Part shown: in pieces, positions 18,794 to 27,427 of the stretch | Numbering within the stretch: position 1 is the first letter of the stretch | Layout: each line of letters starts with the position of its first letter | Origin: Neptuniibacter marinus | Lineage (GTDB): Bacteria; Pseudomonadota; Gammaproteobacteria; Pseudomonadales; Balneatricaceae | Assembly: GCF_001597725.1 (NCBI RefSeq) | Contig: NZ_LUTR01000002.1 | Coordinates: 310,001-374,000, forward strand | Length of the DNA: 64,000 bases | Direction: 5' to 3' | Position numbers and translations under genes: made by a program | The notes under the pieces: model-generated | The model's input: only the letters and a program-made list of their open reading frames with translations | What the model was told of the DNA's origin: nothing | Database searches by the model: none

Positions 18794-20055
18794 GCCGTGA
18801 AATCGTCGAAGTCTATGTCGACTGGCAGCCAATTGAGCCCCCTTTGCTAATAGGACAGCTGACTTACAGCGATTCAAGCCGAGGTGGCGTGTTTAGTTTT
18901 GCCTACGATAAAGCATTTTTAACTTCAGCCTATCGTTTGCAAATTGATCCCATCCTGACCCTCCACTCCGGTGAACTCTACAACGATGAAGCCAATAAAA
19001 ACTTTCGTGCATTTCTTGATTCATCGCCTGATAGATGGGGGCGTATTTTAATGCAGCGGCGTGCGGCCATTGAAGCGCGCAAAGGTATTCGAGCAACAAG
19101 TCGATTAAACGAGCTAGATTACCTGCTGGGCGTACACGACTCTTACCGGATGGGTGGTATTCGATTTAAGCGAACAGGCTCGGCTGCGTTCTTAGATGAC
19201 AACGCTGAGTTTGCTGCGCCACCAATGGCTTCTTTGCGAGAGATAGAGCACGCAGCAATGCAGATTGAAAAAGACGATAACATCGACAGTGACGAGTATT
19301 ACCGCTGGTTGAAAATGCTGATTTCCCCAGGCTCATCATTAGGTGGTGCAAGGCCCAAGGCTTGTGTCACAGATGAACAAGGCCACTTGTGGATTGCCAA
19401 GTTTCCCAATCTAAATGATACCCATGACGTGGGCGCATGGGAGATGGTCTGTTATGAATTGGCTCTTGCGGCAGGTGTTCACATGTTTCCAAGTGAGATC
19501 AAGCAATTTTCGTCACAGCACCATACCTTTTTAACCAAACGGTTTGACCGCGACGGTGAAAAGCGGCTGCATTTTTCATCGGCCATGACACAGCTTCGCT
19601 ATTTTGAAAACGAAAAGTATGATGGTGAACAATCTCAAGGTGCCAGCTACTTAGAGATTGCTGAATTTATTTCCAATTCTGGTGCACAAACCGAAGCTGA
19701 TTTAGCACAGTTATGGCGACGTATCGTGTTTAATATTGCGGTGTCCAACACGGATGACCACCTGCGTAACCATGGGTTTTTATTAACAAAGAATGGCTGG
19801 AAGTTATCACCCGCTTATGATTTAAACCCGATAGTGGGTAAGCATGGCCTGCATCTGAATATTACCGATGCAGACAACGCTTTAGACTACCAATTAGCGT
19901 TTGACGTAAAAGACTTCTTCCGACTTTCGCAAACCCAAGCCATGCAAATTTACGATGAAGTATTAATGGCGGTTAAGCTGTGGCAAACCGTTGCTAAGCG
20001 CCTAGGGATCAGCCGAGCAGAGCAAGCCATGAAAGAATCGGCGTTTAGCGTTTAA
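18790..20055 (+). CDS. hipA: HipA-family serine/threonine kinase toxin
   Basis: A 421-residue kinase of the HipA family; E. coli HipA phosphorylates GltX and causes growth arrest. Visible motifs are SSPDRWGR in the N-subdomain, the loop SSLGGARPKA, the ATP lysine in LWIAKFPN, TKRFDR, the catalytic loop NTDDHLRNHGF (near residue 320) and the metal site SPAYDLNPI. All key residues appear intact, so it is probably active. It is coupled to the upstream hipB by a 4-base overlap. The target protein here is unknown. Confidence 0.92.
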   Translation: MSREIVEVYVDWQPIEPPLLIGQLTYSDSSRGGVFSFAYDKAFLTSAYRLQIDPILTLHSGELYNDEANKNFRAFLDSSPDRWGRILMQRRAAIEARKGIRATSRLNELDYLLGVHDSYRMGGIRFKRTGSAAFLDDNAEFAAPPMASLREIEHAAMQIEKDDNIDSDEYYRWLKMLISPGSSLGGARPKACVTDEQGHLWIAKFPNLNDTHDVGAWEMVCYELALAAGVHMFPSEIKQFSSQHHTFLTKRFDRDGEKRLHFSSAMTQLRYFENEKYDGEQSQGASYLEIAEFISNSGAQTEADLAQLWRRIVFNIAVSNTDDHLRNHGFLLTKNGWKLSPAYDLNPIVGKHGLHLNITDADNALDYQLAFDVKDFFRLSQTQAMQIYDEVLMAVKLWQTVAKRLGISRAEQAMKESAFSV

Positions 20056-20455
20056 TGAGTAAGTGAAACACTATTTCATTTTTGGTTGGATAATGAAGTT
20101 ATAGTTTCACGTTCATTCTTTACCTCATACTCCATGTGTTGTAACACGCCACTTACCCCTTGGGCTTTTGGGGCAGTTTGGGCATAGTCTTAAAGACTAC
20201 CATTACCTAGCAACAGAAAGCTTCGTTTGCATGGGTGTGTGAACGATGCCTTTGATAGTTTTGGTATCTTTAGAAACGAAAGGCATAGCCCTGATTACCC
20301 CAATAAGTACCCAAAAGATATGTATAATTTTCTTTGAAATTTATACATATCAAACGTCACAAGTATAAATTATTGCTTTGTGTATACATAAACTAAGACA
20401 ATCTTGTCTTGTTATCTATTATGGGTATGATTATGCGATTTGTGATAAGAAGCTA
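20056..20455. other. Intergenic region between hipA and the methyltransferase, 400 bases
   Basis: Holds an operator-like dyad just after hipA (AGTGAAA near 20062 and TAGTTTCAC near 20102), similar to the one before the orphan hipB at 32810. It also holds a 28-base segment (20157-20184, beginning CCCTTGGGCTTTTGGGGC) identical to 33061-33088 in the other island. A promoter for the methyltransferase must lie in the AT-rich last 150 bases. No ORF is credible. Confidence 0.6.
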
Positions 20456-21982
20456 ATGAAGACTAAAGAAGCGCTAGTTATTGACCTTTTTGCAGGTCCT
20501 GGCGGACTCGGGGAAGGCTTTTCATCGGTAAAAGATGGAAACGGTCATGCATTTTTCAAGATAGGTGTTTCTGTAGAAAAAGAGGCTTCAGCTCACAAAA
20601 CACTTACCACTCGAGCTTTTTATAGAAAGATTAAAGATTCTGGGATTGGCCTCAATAGCTACAACGACTATCTACTGGGTAACTTAACTAGAGAAGAATT
20701 ATTTTCTCGTTTTCCTCTAGAGGCGAAAGAAGCTCAGCAAGAGACTCTTTATACTCCCCATGCATTGGGCGATGACAACGACGACATTCATCAGAGAATC
20801 GAAGAACTGGTTAAAGCTCACGGAAATAAGCCGAGAGTGGTTATAGGGGGCCCTCCGTGTCAGGCCTATTCACTTGCAGGTCGTTCTCGCAACGCAGGCA
20901 TAAAAGACTATAAGGCAGAAAAAGATCATCGTAACTTTCTGTACAAAGAATATCTAAAAGTGCTATCTATCGCGCAACCGGATGTATTCGTTATGGAAAA
21001 TGTTCGAGGTATCCTCTCTGCAAAAATAGACGGGGAAATCATGTTCCCGAGAATTCTCAAAGATTTGAGAGCCCCGGGACGTGTGACAAAAATTGCAACA
21101 CCCAGATACAAAGTGTTCTCTTTGGTGGTAAAGGCAAAGGATGCCACTAACCCAGTTTATGATGACCCTAGCGACTTCCTAATAAAGTCTGAGAATTACG
21201 GTGTTCCTCAAGCCCGTCATCGAGTTATTTTATTGGGTGTACGTGCTGATCTTGGAGGGATTCCGGGGACTCTTATCCCCTTTGACCACCAATCGACGGT
21301 AGAACAAGTATTAGGGGAGCTACCAAAGTTACGAAGTGGTTTTTCAAAGCGCAAAGACATAACCAAAGATTGGGAAACGACCATTTCAAAGAATGCGACT
21401 ACTATTAATCGATTACTTAAAGAACGGTTTAAACAAGCAGGAGCGCTAGATATTAAGCCTCTTAAAAAACTAGCACGTTCTGCATCCCAGCCCGTTGAGT
21501 ACCCAAGGCAAATGCCGAAGCATTTAATTGAGTGGTATAGAGCTGAAAAGCCTCCTTGCGTGCTAAATCATGAAACTCGTGGGCATATGGAAAGCGATTT
21601 TCTGCGCTATGCATTCAGCGCTGCTTATACTCAGTTAAGTGACGGGACATCACCTAAGGCAAGAGACTTTCCGGATGATCTTGCTCCTGCTCATGAAAAC
21701 TGGAAATCGGGTGCACACGCTGATCGTTTTAGAACTCAAGCTGCGAACAAGTGTTCTACAACCGTTACCAGTCATATTTCCAAAGATGGTCACTATTTTA
21801 TTCACTATGATCCTAAACAGTGCCGTAGCTTAACAGTACGCGAAGCCGCGCGTTTGCAAACCTTCCCAGATAACTATTTATTTGAGGGGAATAGAACACA
21901 GCAGTATGTTCAGGTAGGAAATGCTGTGCCACCGTATTTGGCACAACAGATTGGTAGAATCGTTCTGGAATTGTTAACTTGA
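20456..21982 (+). CDS. DNA (cytosine-5) methyltransferase
   Basis: Adds methyl groups to cytosine C5, probably protecting host DNA from the nuclease encoded downstream. The 508-residue protein has motif I (VIDLFAGPGGLGEGF, residues 8-22), the catalytic PCQAYSLAGR (Cys near 135), ENVRGI, the QARHR/VILLGV motif VIII, and motifs IX-X (SLTVREAARLQTFPDNY, QVGNAVPP). A long insert around 45-120 and the region before motif IX carry the target recognition. The start at 20456 replaces a GTG at 20378, because the catalytic domain begins there. The recognition sequence cannot be read. Confidence 0.93.
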   Translation: MKTKEALVIDLFAGPGGLGEGFSSVKDGNGHAFFKIGVSVEKEASAHKTLTTRAFYRKIKDSGIGLNSYNDYLLGNLTREELFSRFPLEAKEAQQETLYTPHALGDDNDDIHQRIEELVKAHGNKPRVVIGGPPCQAYSLAGRSRNAGIKDYKAEKDHRNFLYKEYLKVLSIAQPDVFVMENVRGILSAKIDGEIMFPRILKDLRAPGRVTKIATPRYKVFSLVVKAKDATNPVYDDPSDFLIKSENYGVPQARHRVILLGVRADLGGIPGTLIPFDHQSTVEQVLGELPKLRSGFSKRKDITKDWETTISKNATTINRLLKERFKQAGALDIKPLKKLARSASQPVEYPRQMPKHLIEWYRAEKPPCVLNHETRGHMESDFLRYAFSAAYTQLSDGTSPKARDFPDDLAPAHENWKSGAHADRFRTQAANKCSTTVTSHISKDGHYFIHYDPKQCRSLTVREAARLQTFPDNYLFEGNRTQQYVQVGNAVPPYLAQQIGRIVLELLT

Positions 21983-22324
21983 AGAAATGAGCTAGACAGT
22001 AGATACAAACACTTCCTCATCATCAATGAATAATATCATTATTTATTAAGGATTTACTCGGGATTTCATTTTTTATAATCCAATTTGATTCAGAATAACA
22101 TTTACGTTATAACAACATAACCGCATGAAATTAAAAGACTTTATCTTCCATGAAAAGATATGAATTGTTGATAACAATCGATTGGATTGATAACTCACAC
22201 CTTACCTAGAATTAAGCACAGTGATATAAAAAATTTAATTAAATATTGACTCGATACCTATGACATTAAGTCAATTCAGCTTCGATATATTTTCTACTTA
22301 CATGATCTAAAGAGGTGAGTCATA
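21983..22324. other. AT-rich intergenic region before the GHKL operon, 342 bases
   Basis: Separates the methyltransferase from the four-gene effector operon, so the two can be expressed independently. A dyad TTGACT (22246) / AGTCAA (22269) with a 17-base gap lies about 50 bases before the GTG start and could be an operator. AGAGGTGAG stands just before the start codon as ribosome site. No ORF or RNA gene was recognised. Confidence 0.5.
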
Positions 22325-23806
22325 GTGAGAGAAGTAACATTACCACCTAGTGCTGCATCACTGTCTGAGTCTATGAGAGACCTTGGATATTCTTTGGCAA
22401 CAGCTGTTGCTGACATAATAGATAACAGCATTACTGCTGGAGCGACTGAAGTCGATATCTACTGCGATTTGACTTGCGAAAAGCCGACACTGGTTATCAT
22501 AGATAACGGAAGTGGAATGACAGAGGACGAACTTCTACTCGCAATGAAACATGGTTCAGCTAACCCCAAGCAGGCTAGAGAGCCTAATGACCTGGGTCGA
22601 TTTGGTTTGGGCTTGAAAACAGCTTCATTTTCACAATGTAGAAATTTGACGGTCGTCAGCTCGATAAATTCTATAGTTTGTGGGGCTGAATGGGACTTAG
22701 ATCATGTAAGTAAGAGAGATGAATGGTGTCTCTCAATTCTGGATGACGAGGACATCAAAAAAATACCTTATTTAGGACAGTTAGGTGCGACTGGAACAGC
22801 GGTTGTCTGGACTAAGCTGGATCGGTTGTTTGAAGATCAGTATGGTAGCAAGCGAAATGAAATTGTTTTTGAAAAACTGGATCTCGTTGATCGTCATTTG
22901 TCTCTGGTTTTTCATAGGTTTCTAGCTGGTGAAGTTAAACATCATCCTAAATTTAGCATTCGTATAAATGGTAAACCCGTAGATGCATTCGATCCTTTCT
23001 GTCGAAAAATTAAAGCGACACAGGTGCTACCAGAGGAAATAGTCCGCGTTGATGGTATGGAAGTAGTTATACAGCCATACATCCTACCGCATCATAGCAA
23101 GCTCACGGCGAAGGAATATGATTTCTACGAAGATCGAAGCAGCTTTATCTCAAACCAGGGAGCATATATCTACCGGAATGGCAGGCTTATGGCTTGGGGA
23201 GACTGGTTCAGATTGGTTCCCAAGGGCGAGGCTACCAAGCTTGCCAGAGTTCAGATTGATTTTCCAAATGCTCTAGACGAAAGCTGGACAATTGATATTA
23301 AAAAATCGAGAGCAAGACCGCCGCACGAAGTTAGAGAAAGGCTTAGGCAGATAATATCTAAAGTCACTGGCACAAGTACCAGAATTCATCGGGGTAGAGG
23401 GCAGAAGCTTTTTCAAGATTCTCCTGAGCCAATTTGGGAACGTTATGGTGATAAAGATCGAGTTCGGTTTGAGTTGAATTTATCTCATCCTCTTTTACAA
23501 AGCTTAAAGGAGGGTTTGTCAGGCCAACAGTCTTCAACTTTACGTTCATATCTGGAAGCCGTTTCAGCAGCAATTCCAGTAGAGATGATCTACTCGGATT
23601 ATTCTTCAGCGCCTAGAAGCATTGATCAATTCTCAATAGAGAAAAACAATGTTTTGCAAAAGCTTGAAGAGCTTAGAAATTCTTTATTTGGTTCTGGTGA
23701 GATAAATGTCGATATGTTTCGGAGTGTTGTTGACTCTGTACGCATGTTTGAGGCTCACAAGGAACTGGTAGAACAATATTTTGAAGGGATTAAAAATGGG
23801 GAATGA
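22325..23806 (+). CDS. GHKL ATPase, MORC/MutL-like, of a restriction system
   Basis: A 493-residue ATPase of the Hsp90/MutL/histidine-kinase fold. The N-box is in AVADIIDNSITAGATEVDI (about 30-48), the G1 box in VIIDNGSGMTEDE, the G2 box in LGRFGLGLKTASFSQC, and a conserved lysine in DIKKSRARPP. ATP-driven clamp closure is expected. This family was described by Aravind and colleagues in 2008 as R-M-linked MutL homologues, the likely ancestors of eukaryotic MORC proteins. The start is GTG with a good ribosome site. Its end overlaps the Z1 gene by 11 bases. Confidence 0.88.
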   Translation: MREVTLPPSAASLSESMRDLGYSLATAVADIIDNSITAGATEVDIYCDLTCEKPTLVIIDNGSGMTEDELLLAMKHGSANPKQAREPNDLGRFGLGLKTASFSQCRNLTVVSSINSIVCGAEWDLDHVSKRDEWCLSILDDEDIKKIPYLGQLGATGTAVVWTKLDRLFEDQYGSKRNEIVFEKLDLVDRHLSLVFHRFLAGEVKHHPKFSIRINGKPVDAFDPFCRKIKATQVLPEEIVRVDGMEVVIQPYILPHHSKLTAKEYDFYEDRSSFISNQGAYIYRNGRLMAWGDWFRLVPKGEATKLARVQIDFPNALDESWTIDIKKSRARPPHEVRERLRQIISKVTGTSTRIHRGRGQKLFQDSPEPIWERYGDKDRVRFELNLSHPLLQSLKEGLSGQQSSTLRSYLEAVSAAIPVEMIYSDYSSAPRSIDQFSIEKNNVLQKLEELRNSLFGSGEINVDMFRSVVDSVRMFEAHKELVEQYFEGIKNGE

Positions 23807-26465
23807 GAAAGCGAAGTTGGAGGCAAAAAAGAATTTTACTGTCTCCTTGATCACAGCTGCAAAAACGCGTTGGTCAGAGTATGTTCCAACACGCGAAGAA
23901 GTTGATGCCTTGGCAGTAGATCTGGCAAAGGTGTTAGGCCTTGATGACGGTGATGCGATAAGTTGTGCAAAGGAAGCTTACTATGAAATAGATTCCAGAA
24001 TGGGATTGGGTGTTTCACTTGTTGACCCCGAAGCCACTCATGACAAAGAGTGGGTTTATAAGCGTAAAGATATTGAATGGTTTTATTCTGACGCATATGA
24101 AAAGCATCTTAAGAAAGAGAAATGGTCTCCTACTGTAGTTCAGTCTTTGAGTGATGTAGGCACGAAAATACTTGGTCATCTTCAAGATCCGACATCGTCC
24201 GGTGTGTGGGATAGACGTGGATTAGTTATTGGTCACGTGCAATCGGGTAAAACAGCGAATTATATGGGATTGGTGGCAAAAGCGGCAGATGCTGGATACA
24301 AGTTCATTATTGTAATCGCTGGTGTTCATAATAACCTCCGTAAACAGACGCAAGAGCGGGTTGATGAAGGTTTTGTTGGTAGGACACGCGTTGAAGACAA
24401 GTGGAAAATTGTTGGAGTTGGTCATGACGATTATCCTCACCCAGCTACTCTGACTAACATATATGCAGATTTTAATAAGAAGACAGCTGATCACAGTGGT
24501 TGGAGTATCAACGACTTTAGTAAGCCGGTGATACTCGTTATCAAGAAAAATGTTTCAACATTAAAATCACTGCACCGTTGGTTAGATGAATTGAATTCTA
24601 AAGGGCATGGAAAAATTAAGGACGTTCCCATGCTGATGATTGATGATGAAGCTGATAACGCGTCTATCAATACTAAAAAAGAAGATACTGACCCGACACA
24701 GACAAACAGAAGAATTAGAGAGATTTTGAGTTTGTTTGATAAGTCTTGCTATGTTGGATACACGGCAACGCCGTTCGCTAATATTTTCATTAATCCTGAT
24801 GCATATGGTGATGAACAACTTCGAGAAGAGCTCTTTCCTCGGGACTTTATTTATTGTCTCGATGCTCCGACAACATATTTTGGCCCTGATAGGGTTTTCC
24901 TGGATGATGAGAGCTCTGATCGAATTTTGGAAACAATTGATGATGCAGAAAACTACATACCTTTCTCCCATAAAAAAGATTTCGATGTTCAAGATCTTCC
25001 TCCATCGCTTTACAGGGCTACACGGCAATTTGTTGTAGTGAAAGCAATAAGAAAGCTAAGAGGGCAAGATGAAAAACATTGCTCCATGCTCGTAAATGTT
25101 TCGCGGTTTGTAGACGTTCAAACATTAGTCCGCACACACATCAGCGTATATCTCAAAAAACTGAGGGAAGCCATCAAGGCAAACTATTTGATGCCGGATT
25201 CAGTCTCTCAAAAAAATGAAAATATGGATCAGTTGAAACAGGTTTTTGAAGCTGATTTTTGGGATGCTGATGTTTCTTGGGAAGAGCTAAAGCGTGAGTT
25301 GTATGACGCTGCTGAATCCATAAGAACTTTTGTTGTTAACAGTAAGTCCGATGAGCCGCTTGATTACAAAAAATATGAAAGAGATGGTCATGGTTTAACA
25401 GCTATTGCTGTAGGTGGTTTAAGTCTTTCTCGTGGTCTTACAATTGAGGGCCTATGTATTAGTTACATGTACAGAAACACTCGAATGTACGACACGCTAA
25501 TGCAGATGGGGCGTTGGTTTGGCTATCGTTCCGGTTATGATGATTTATGCAGGGTTCACCTGTCTAGAGATTCAATAGATTGGTATTCGCATATTGCTGA
25601 GTCTTCTGATGACTTAAGAGAGCAGATCAAGCAAATGCGAAGAGACGGCCTTAGTCCGAAAAAGTTTGGTTTGTATGTCTTGGATCACCCAGATCGCCTT
25701 CTCGTAACTGCTACAAATAAGATGAGGGCTGGAGAAAAGCGTACTTTTAAACATAACTTTAGTGGTCGACTTGTAGAGAGCTACATTCTTTCAAATGACG
25801 ATGATATTTCCAGCGATAATCGAGATTTAGTAAAGAACTATTGGAAGGCGGGGTTCGGCAAAGGTAGTTCTTACATTGAAGATACAGATAAGGGTTGGAT
25901 TATAAGAGACGTCAACCTGAACCAGCTTGCTAAGTTCCTAAATTCATTTCGTGTTCACGAGAGTTTTTTGGAGAGAAGGTCAGCAGTAGTATCATATATA
26001 AAGTCAATTTATCCCTTGTTTTCATCTGCTGATGTACTTCTCATTTCCATGAAAAAAGGCGAGGACAGTGCTGAAGGAGTTCTTGGGCCACAGTTAAGAA
26101 AAGGCGCTGAGGTCAAAGAAGGCAGGTATTGGCGTTTGACTAAAGACCGTGTAGCCAGTAGGGGAGACGAAAAATTAGGTCTTAGCGATTCTCAGAAACA
26201 AGCGGCCCAAGATTTAGCCACTGAAAGTGGTAAGAAGCCGTCTGATTTCCACTATCGAACTATCAGGAAAAAACCACTCTTAATGGTGCACGCTTTGAAT
26301 TTAGGTGAAGGGGAAGGTTCGAAGGAAGATGTCCCTGCATTCGGAATCAGTTTTCCTCCTGGGGATTACTCAGAGGGTGTCAGCGTCGTAGCGAACACTG
26401 TTTGGGTTAATCAATTGCATGGCGGAATATTTGATGCGCCAGAAGATGAGGATGATGATGAGTAA
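23796..26465 (+). CDS. Z1 domain protein, superfamily II helicase-like ATPase
   Basis: An 889-residue protein. Walker A is GHVQSGKTANYMG (about 146-158), Walker B is LMIDDEADNASIN (near 282), and motif III-like VGYTATPFANIF follows. The Z1 domain spans roughly 400-650 (AVGGLSLSRGLTIEGL, MQMGRWFGYRSGY). It probably moves on DNA as the motor of the restriction complex. The start at 23796 (MGNEKAK) has GAAGGGA upstream; an in-frame TTG at 23781 is less likely. The tail is very acidic. It overlaps its neighbours on both sides. Confidence 0.9.
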   Translation: MGNEKAKLEAKKNFTVSLITAAKTRWSEYVPTREEVDALAVDLAKVLGLDDGDAISCAKEAYYEIDSRMGLGVSLVDPEATHDKEWVYKRKDIEWFYSDAYEKHLKKEKWSPTVVQSLSDVGTKILGHLQDPTSSGVWDRRGLVIGHVQSGKTANYMGLVAKAADAGYKFIIVIAGVHNNLRKQTQERVDEGFVGRTRVEDKWKIVGVGHDDYPHPATLTNIYADFNKKTADHSGWSINDFSKPVILVIKKNVSTLKSLHRWLDELNSKGHGKIKDVPMLMIDDEADNASINTKKEDTDPTQTNRRIREILSLFDKSCYVGYTATPFANIFINPDAYGDEQLREELFPRDFIYCLDAPTTYFGPDRVFLDDESSDRILETIDDAENYIPFSHKKDFDVQDLPPSLYRATRQFVVVKAIRKLRGQDEKHCSMLVNVSRFVDVQTLVRTHISVYLKKLREAIKANYLMPDSVSQKNENMDQLKQVFEADFWDADVSWEELKRELYDAAESIRTFVVNSKSDEPLDYKKYERDGHGLTAIAVGGLSLSRGLTIEGLCISYMYRNTRMYDTLMQMGRWFGYRSGYDDLCRVHLSRDSIDWYSHIAESSDDLREQIKQMRRDGLSPKKFGLYVLDHPDRLLVTATNKMRAGEKRTFKHNFSGRLVESYILSNDDDISSDNRDLVKNYWKAGFGKGSSYIEDTDKGWIIRDVNLNQLAKFLNSFRVHESFLERRSAVVSYIKSIYPLFSSADVLLISMKKGEDSAEGVLGPQLRKGAEVKEGRYWRLTKDRVASRGDEKLGLSDSQKQAAQDLATESGKKPSDFHYRTIRKKPLLMVHALNLGEGEGSKEDVPAFGISFPPGDYSEGVSVVANTVWVNQLHGGIFDAPEDEDDDE

Positions 26466-27426
26466 AACAAATCCATGGAATGATATTAAGACGCCCGTTG
26501 AAGACCTAAGTGTAAGACAGATAAAAATCAGCAGACATCTTCCGTTGTACTGGGGAAAGGACTCTAGCGGACACTGTGTCTTTATTTATGAAATGAGTGA
26601 AGATGGAGCAGAGATCTTTCAAAAAAATATGGTGTCTATTCATGGGATAAAGATTGATTACAGGTTGCTAAGCACGACAGGGAATCAGGGCTTGATTCTG
26701 GTTCTTGAGAAGCATGTCGATCAAGATCTCTTTTATAGCTTATGCGAAACATTGATTCATGAACTTTCTGAAGTCTCAGACCCATTGGTTGGGTTGTCTG
26801 TTGCTCTTTCCCAGATAAAACGCTGGAAAGCATTTATGGCAGGGAAGAAAGGCCGGGTGCTGAGTGCAGAAGAAGTAAGGGGATTATTCAGTGAGCTTAA
26901 GTTCCTGCAACAAATGATAGGTGAAATGAATAATGAGCTGGATGCATTAGAAGCATGGCAGGGCCCCGAAACATCTCATCAGGATTTTATATTTTCAGAT
27001 ACTGCCGTAGAGGTTAAGTCACTATCAGGCCGAGAGAGAAATGCAGTCAAAATATCTTCTGAAGATCAGCTCGAAAGCTTAAACAGCAGCCTGTTTCTCA
27101 AGGTTTTTAGATTAGTTGATATGCCTGAACCAAAAGCATCAATTTCCTTGAACGAGTTAGTAAATGCAGTTGAGGAAATGCTAACTGAGGCTGAAGCTAT
27201 AGAGATGTTTGATACAAAGCTAGCTAAAGCTGGCTATGTGCAAATGCTTGCTTACGATAAGCCTAAATTTATTGTCGCTGAAGAGCAGACATATCGCGTC
27301 GAAAGTGAGTTTCCAAAGATCGTAAGATCTGAATTAAATATAAGTCTTACAAGAGTTGGTTATGAAATTAAGTTAGAAAGCGTTCACGATTTTTTATGCG
27401 CAGATAAGGATGTATGGGGGAAGTAA
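26458..27426 (+). CDS. PD-(D/E)XK nuclease-like protein (DUF4420 type)
   Basis: A 322-residue protein whose centre has the pattern SHQDFIFSDTAVEVKSLS (about 180-197), a PD-(D/E)XK active site with Asp, Glu and Lys in the right spacing. It is a likely DNA-cutting subunit. The start at 26458 (MSKTNPWND) is chosen because GAGG lies six bases before it; the open frame continues upstream inside the Z1 gene. It overlaps the Z1 stop by eight bases and is separated from the AIPR gene by one base. Confidence 0.82.
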   Translation: MSKTNPWNDIKTPVEDLSVRQIKISRHLPLYWGKDSSGHCVFIYEMSEDGAEIFQKNMVSIHGIKIDYRLLSTTGNQGLILVLEKHVDQDLFYSLCETLIHELSEVSDPLVGLSVALSQIKRWKAFMAGKKGRVLSAEEVRGLFSELKFLQQMIGEMNNELDALEAWQGPETSHQDFIFSDTAVEVKSLSGRERNAVKISSEDQLESLNSSLFLKVFRLVDMPEPKASISLNELVNAVEEMLTEAEAIEMFDTKLAKAGYVQMLAYDKPKFIVAEEQTYRVESEFPKIVRSELNISLTRVGYEIKLESVHDFLCADKDVWGK

Positions 27427-27427
27427 A

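Noticed and set aside
24582-25028. Minus-strand frame of 148 codons inside the Z1 gene
   Set aside because: It lies opposite the Walker B and motif III region of the Z1 ATPase; composition is that of an antisense shadow.
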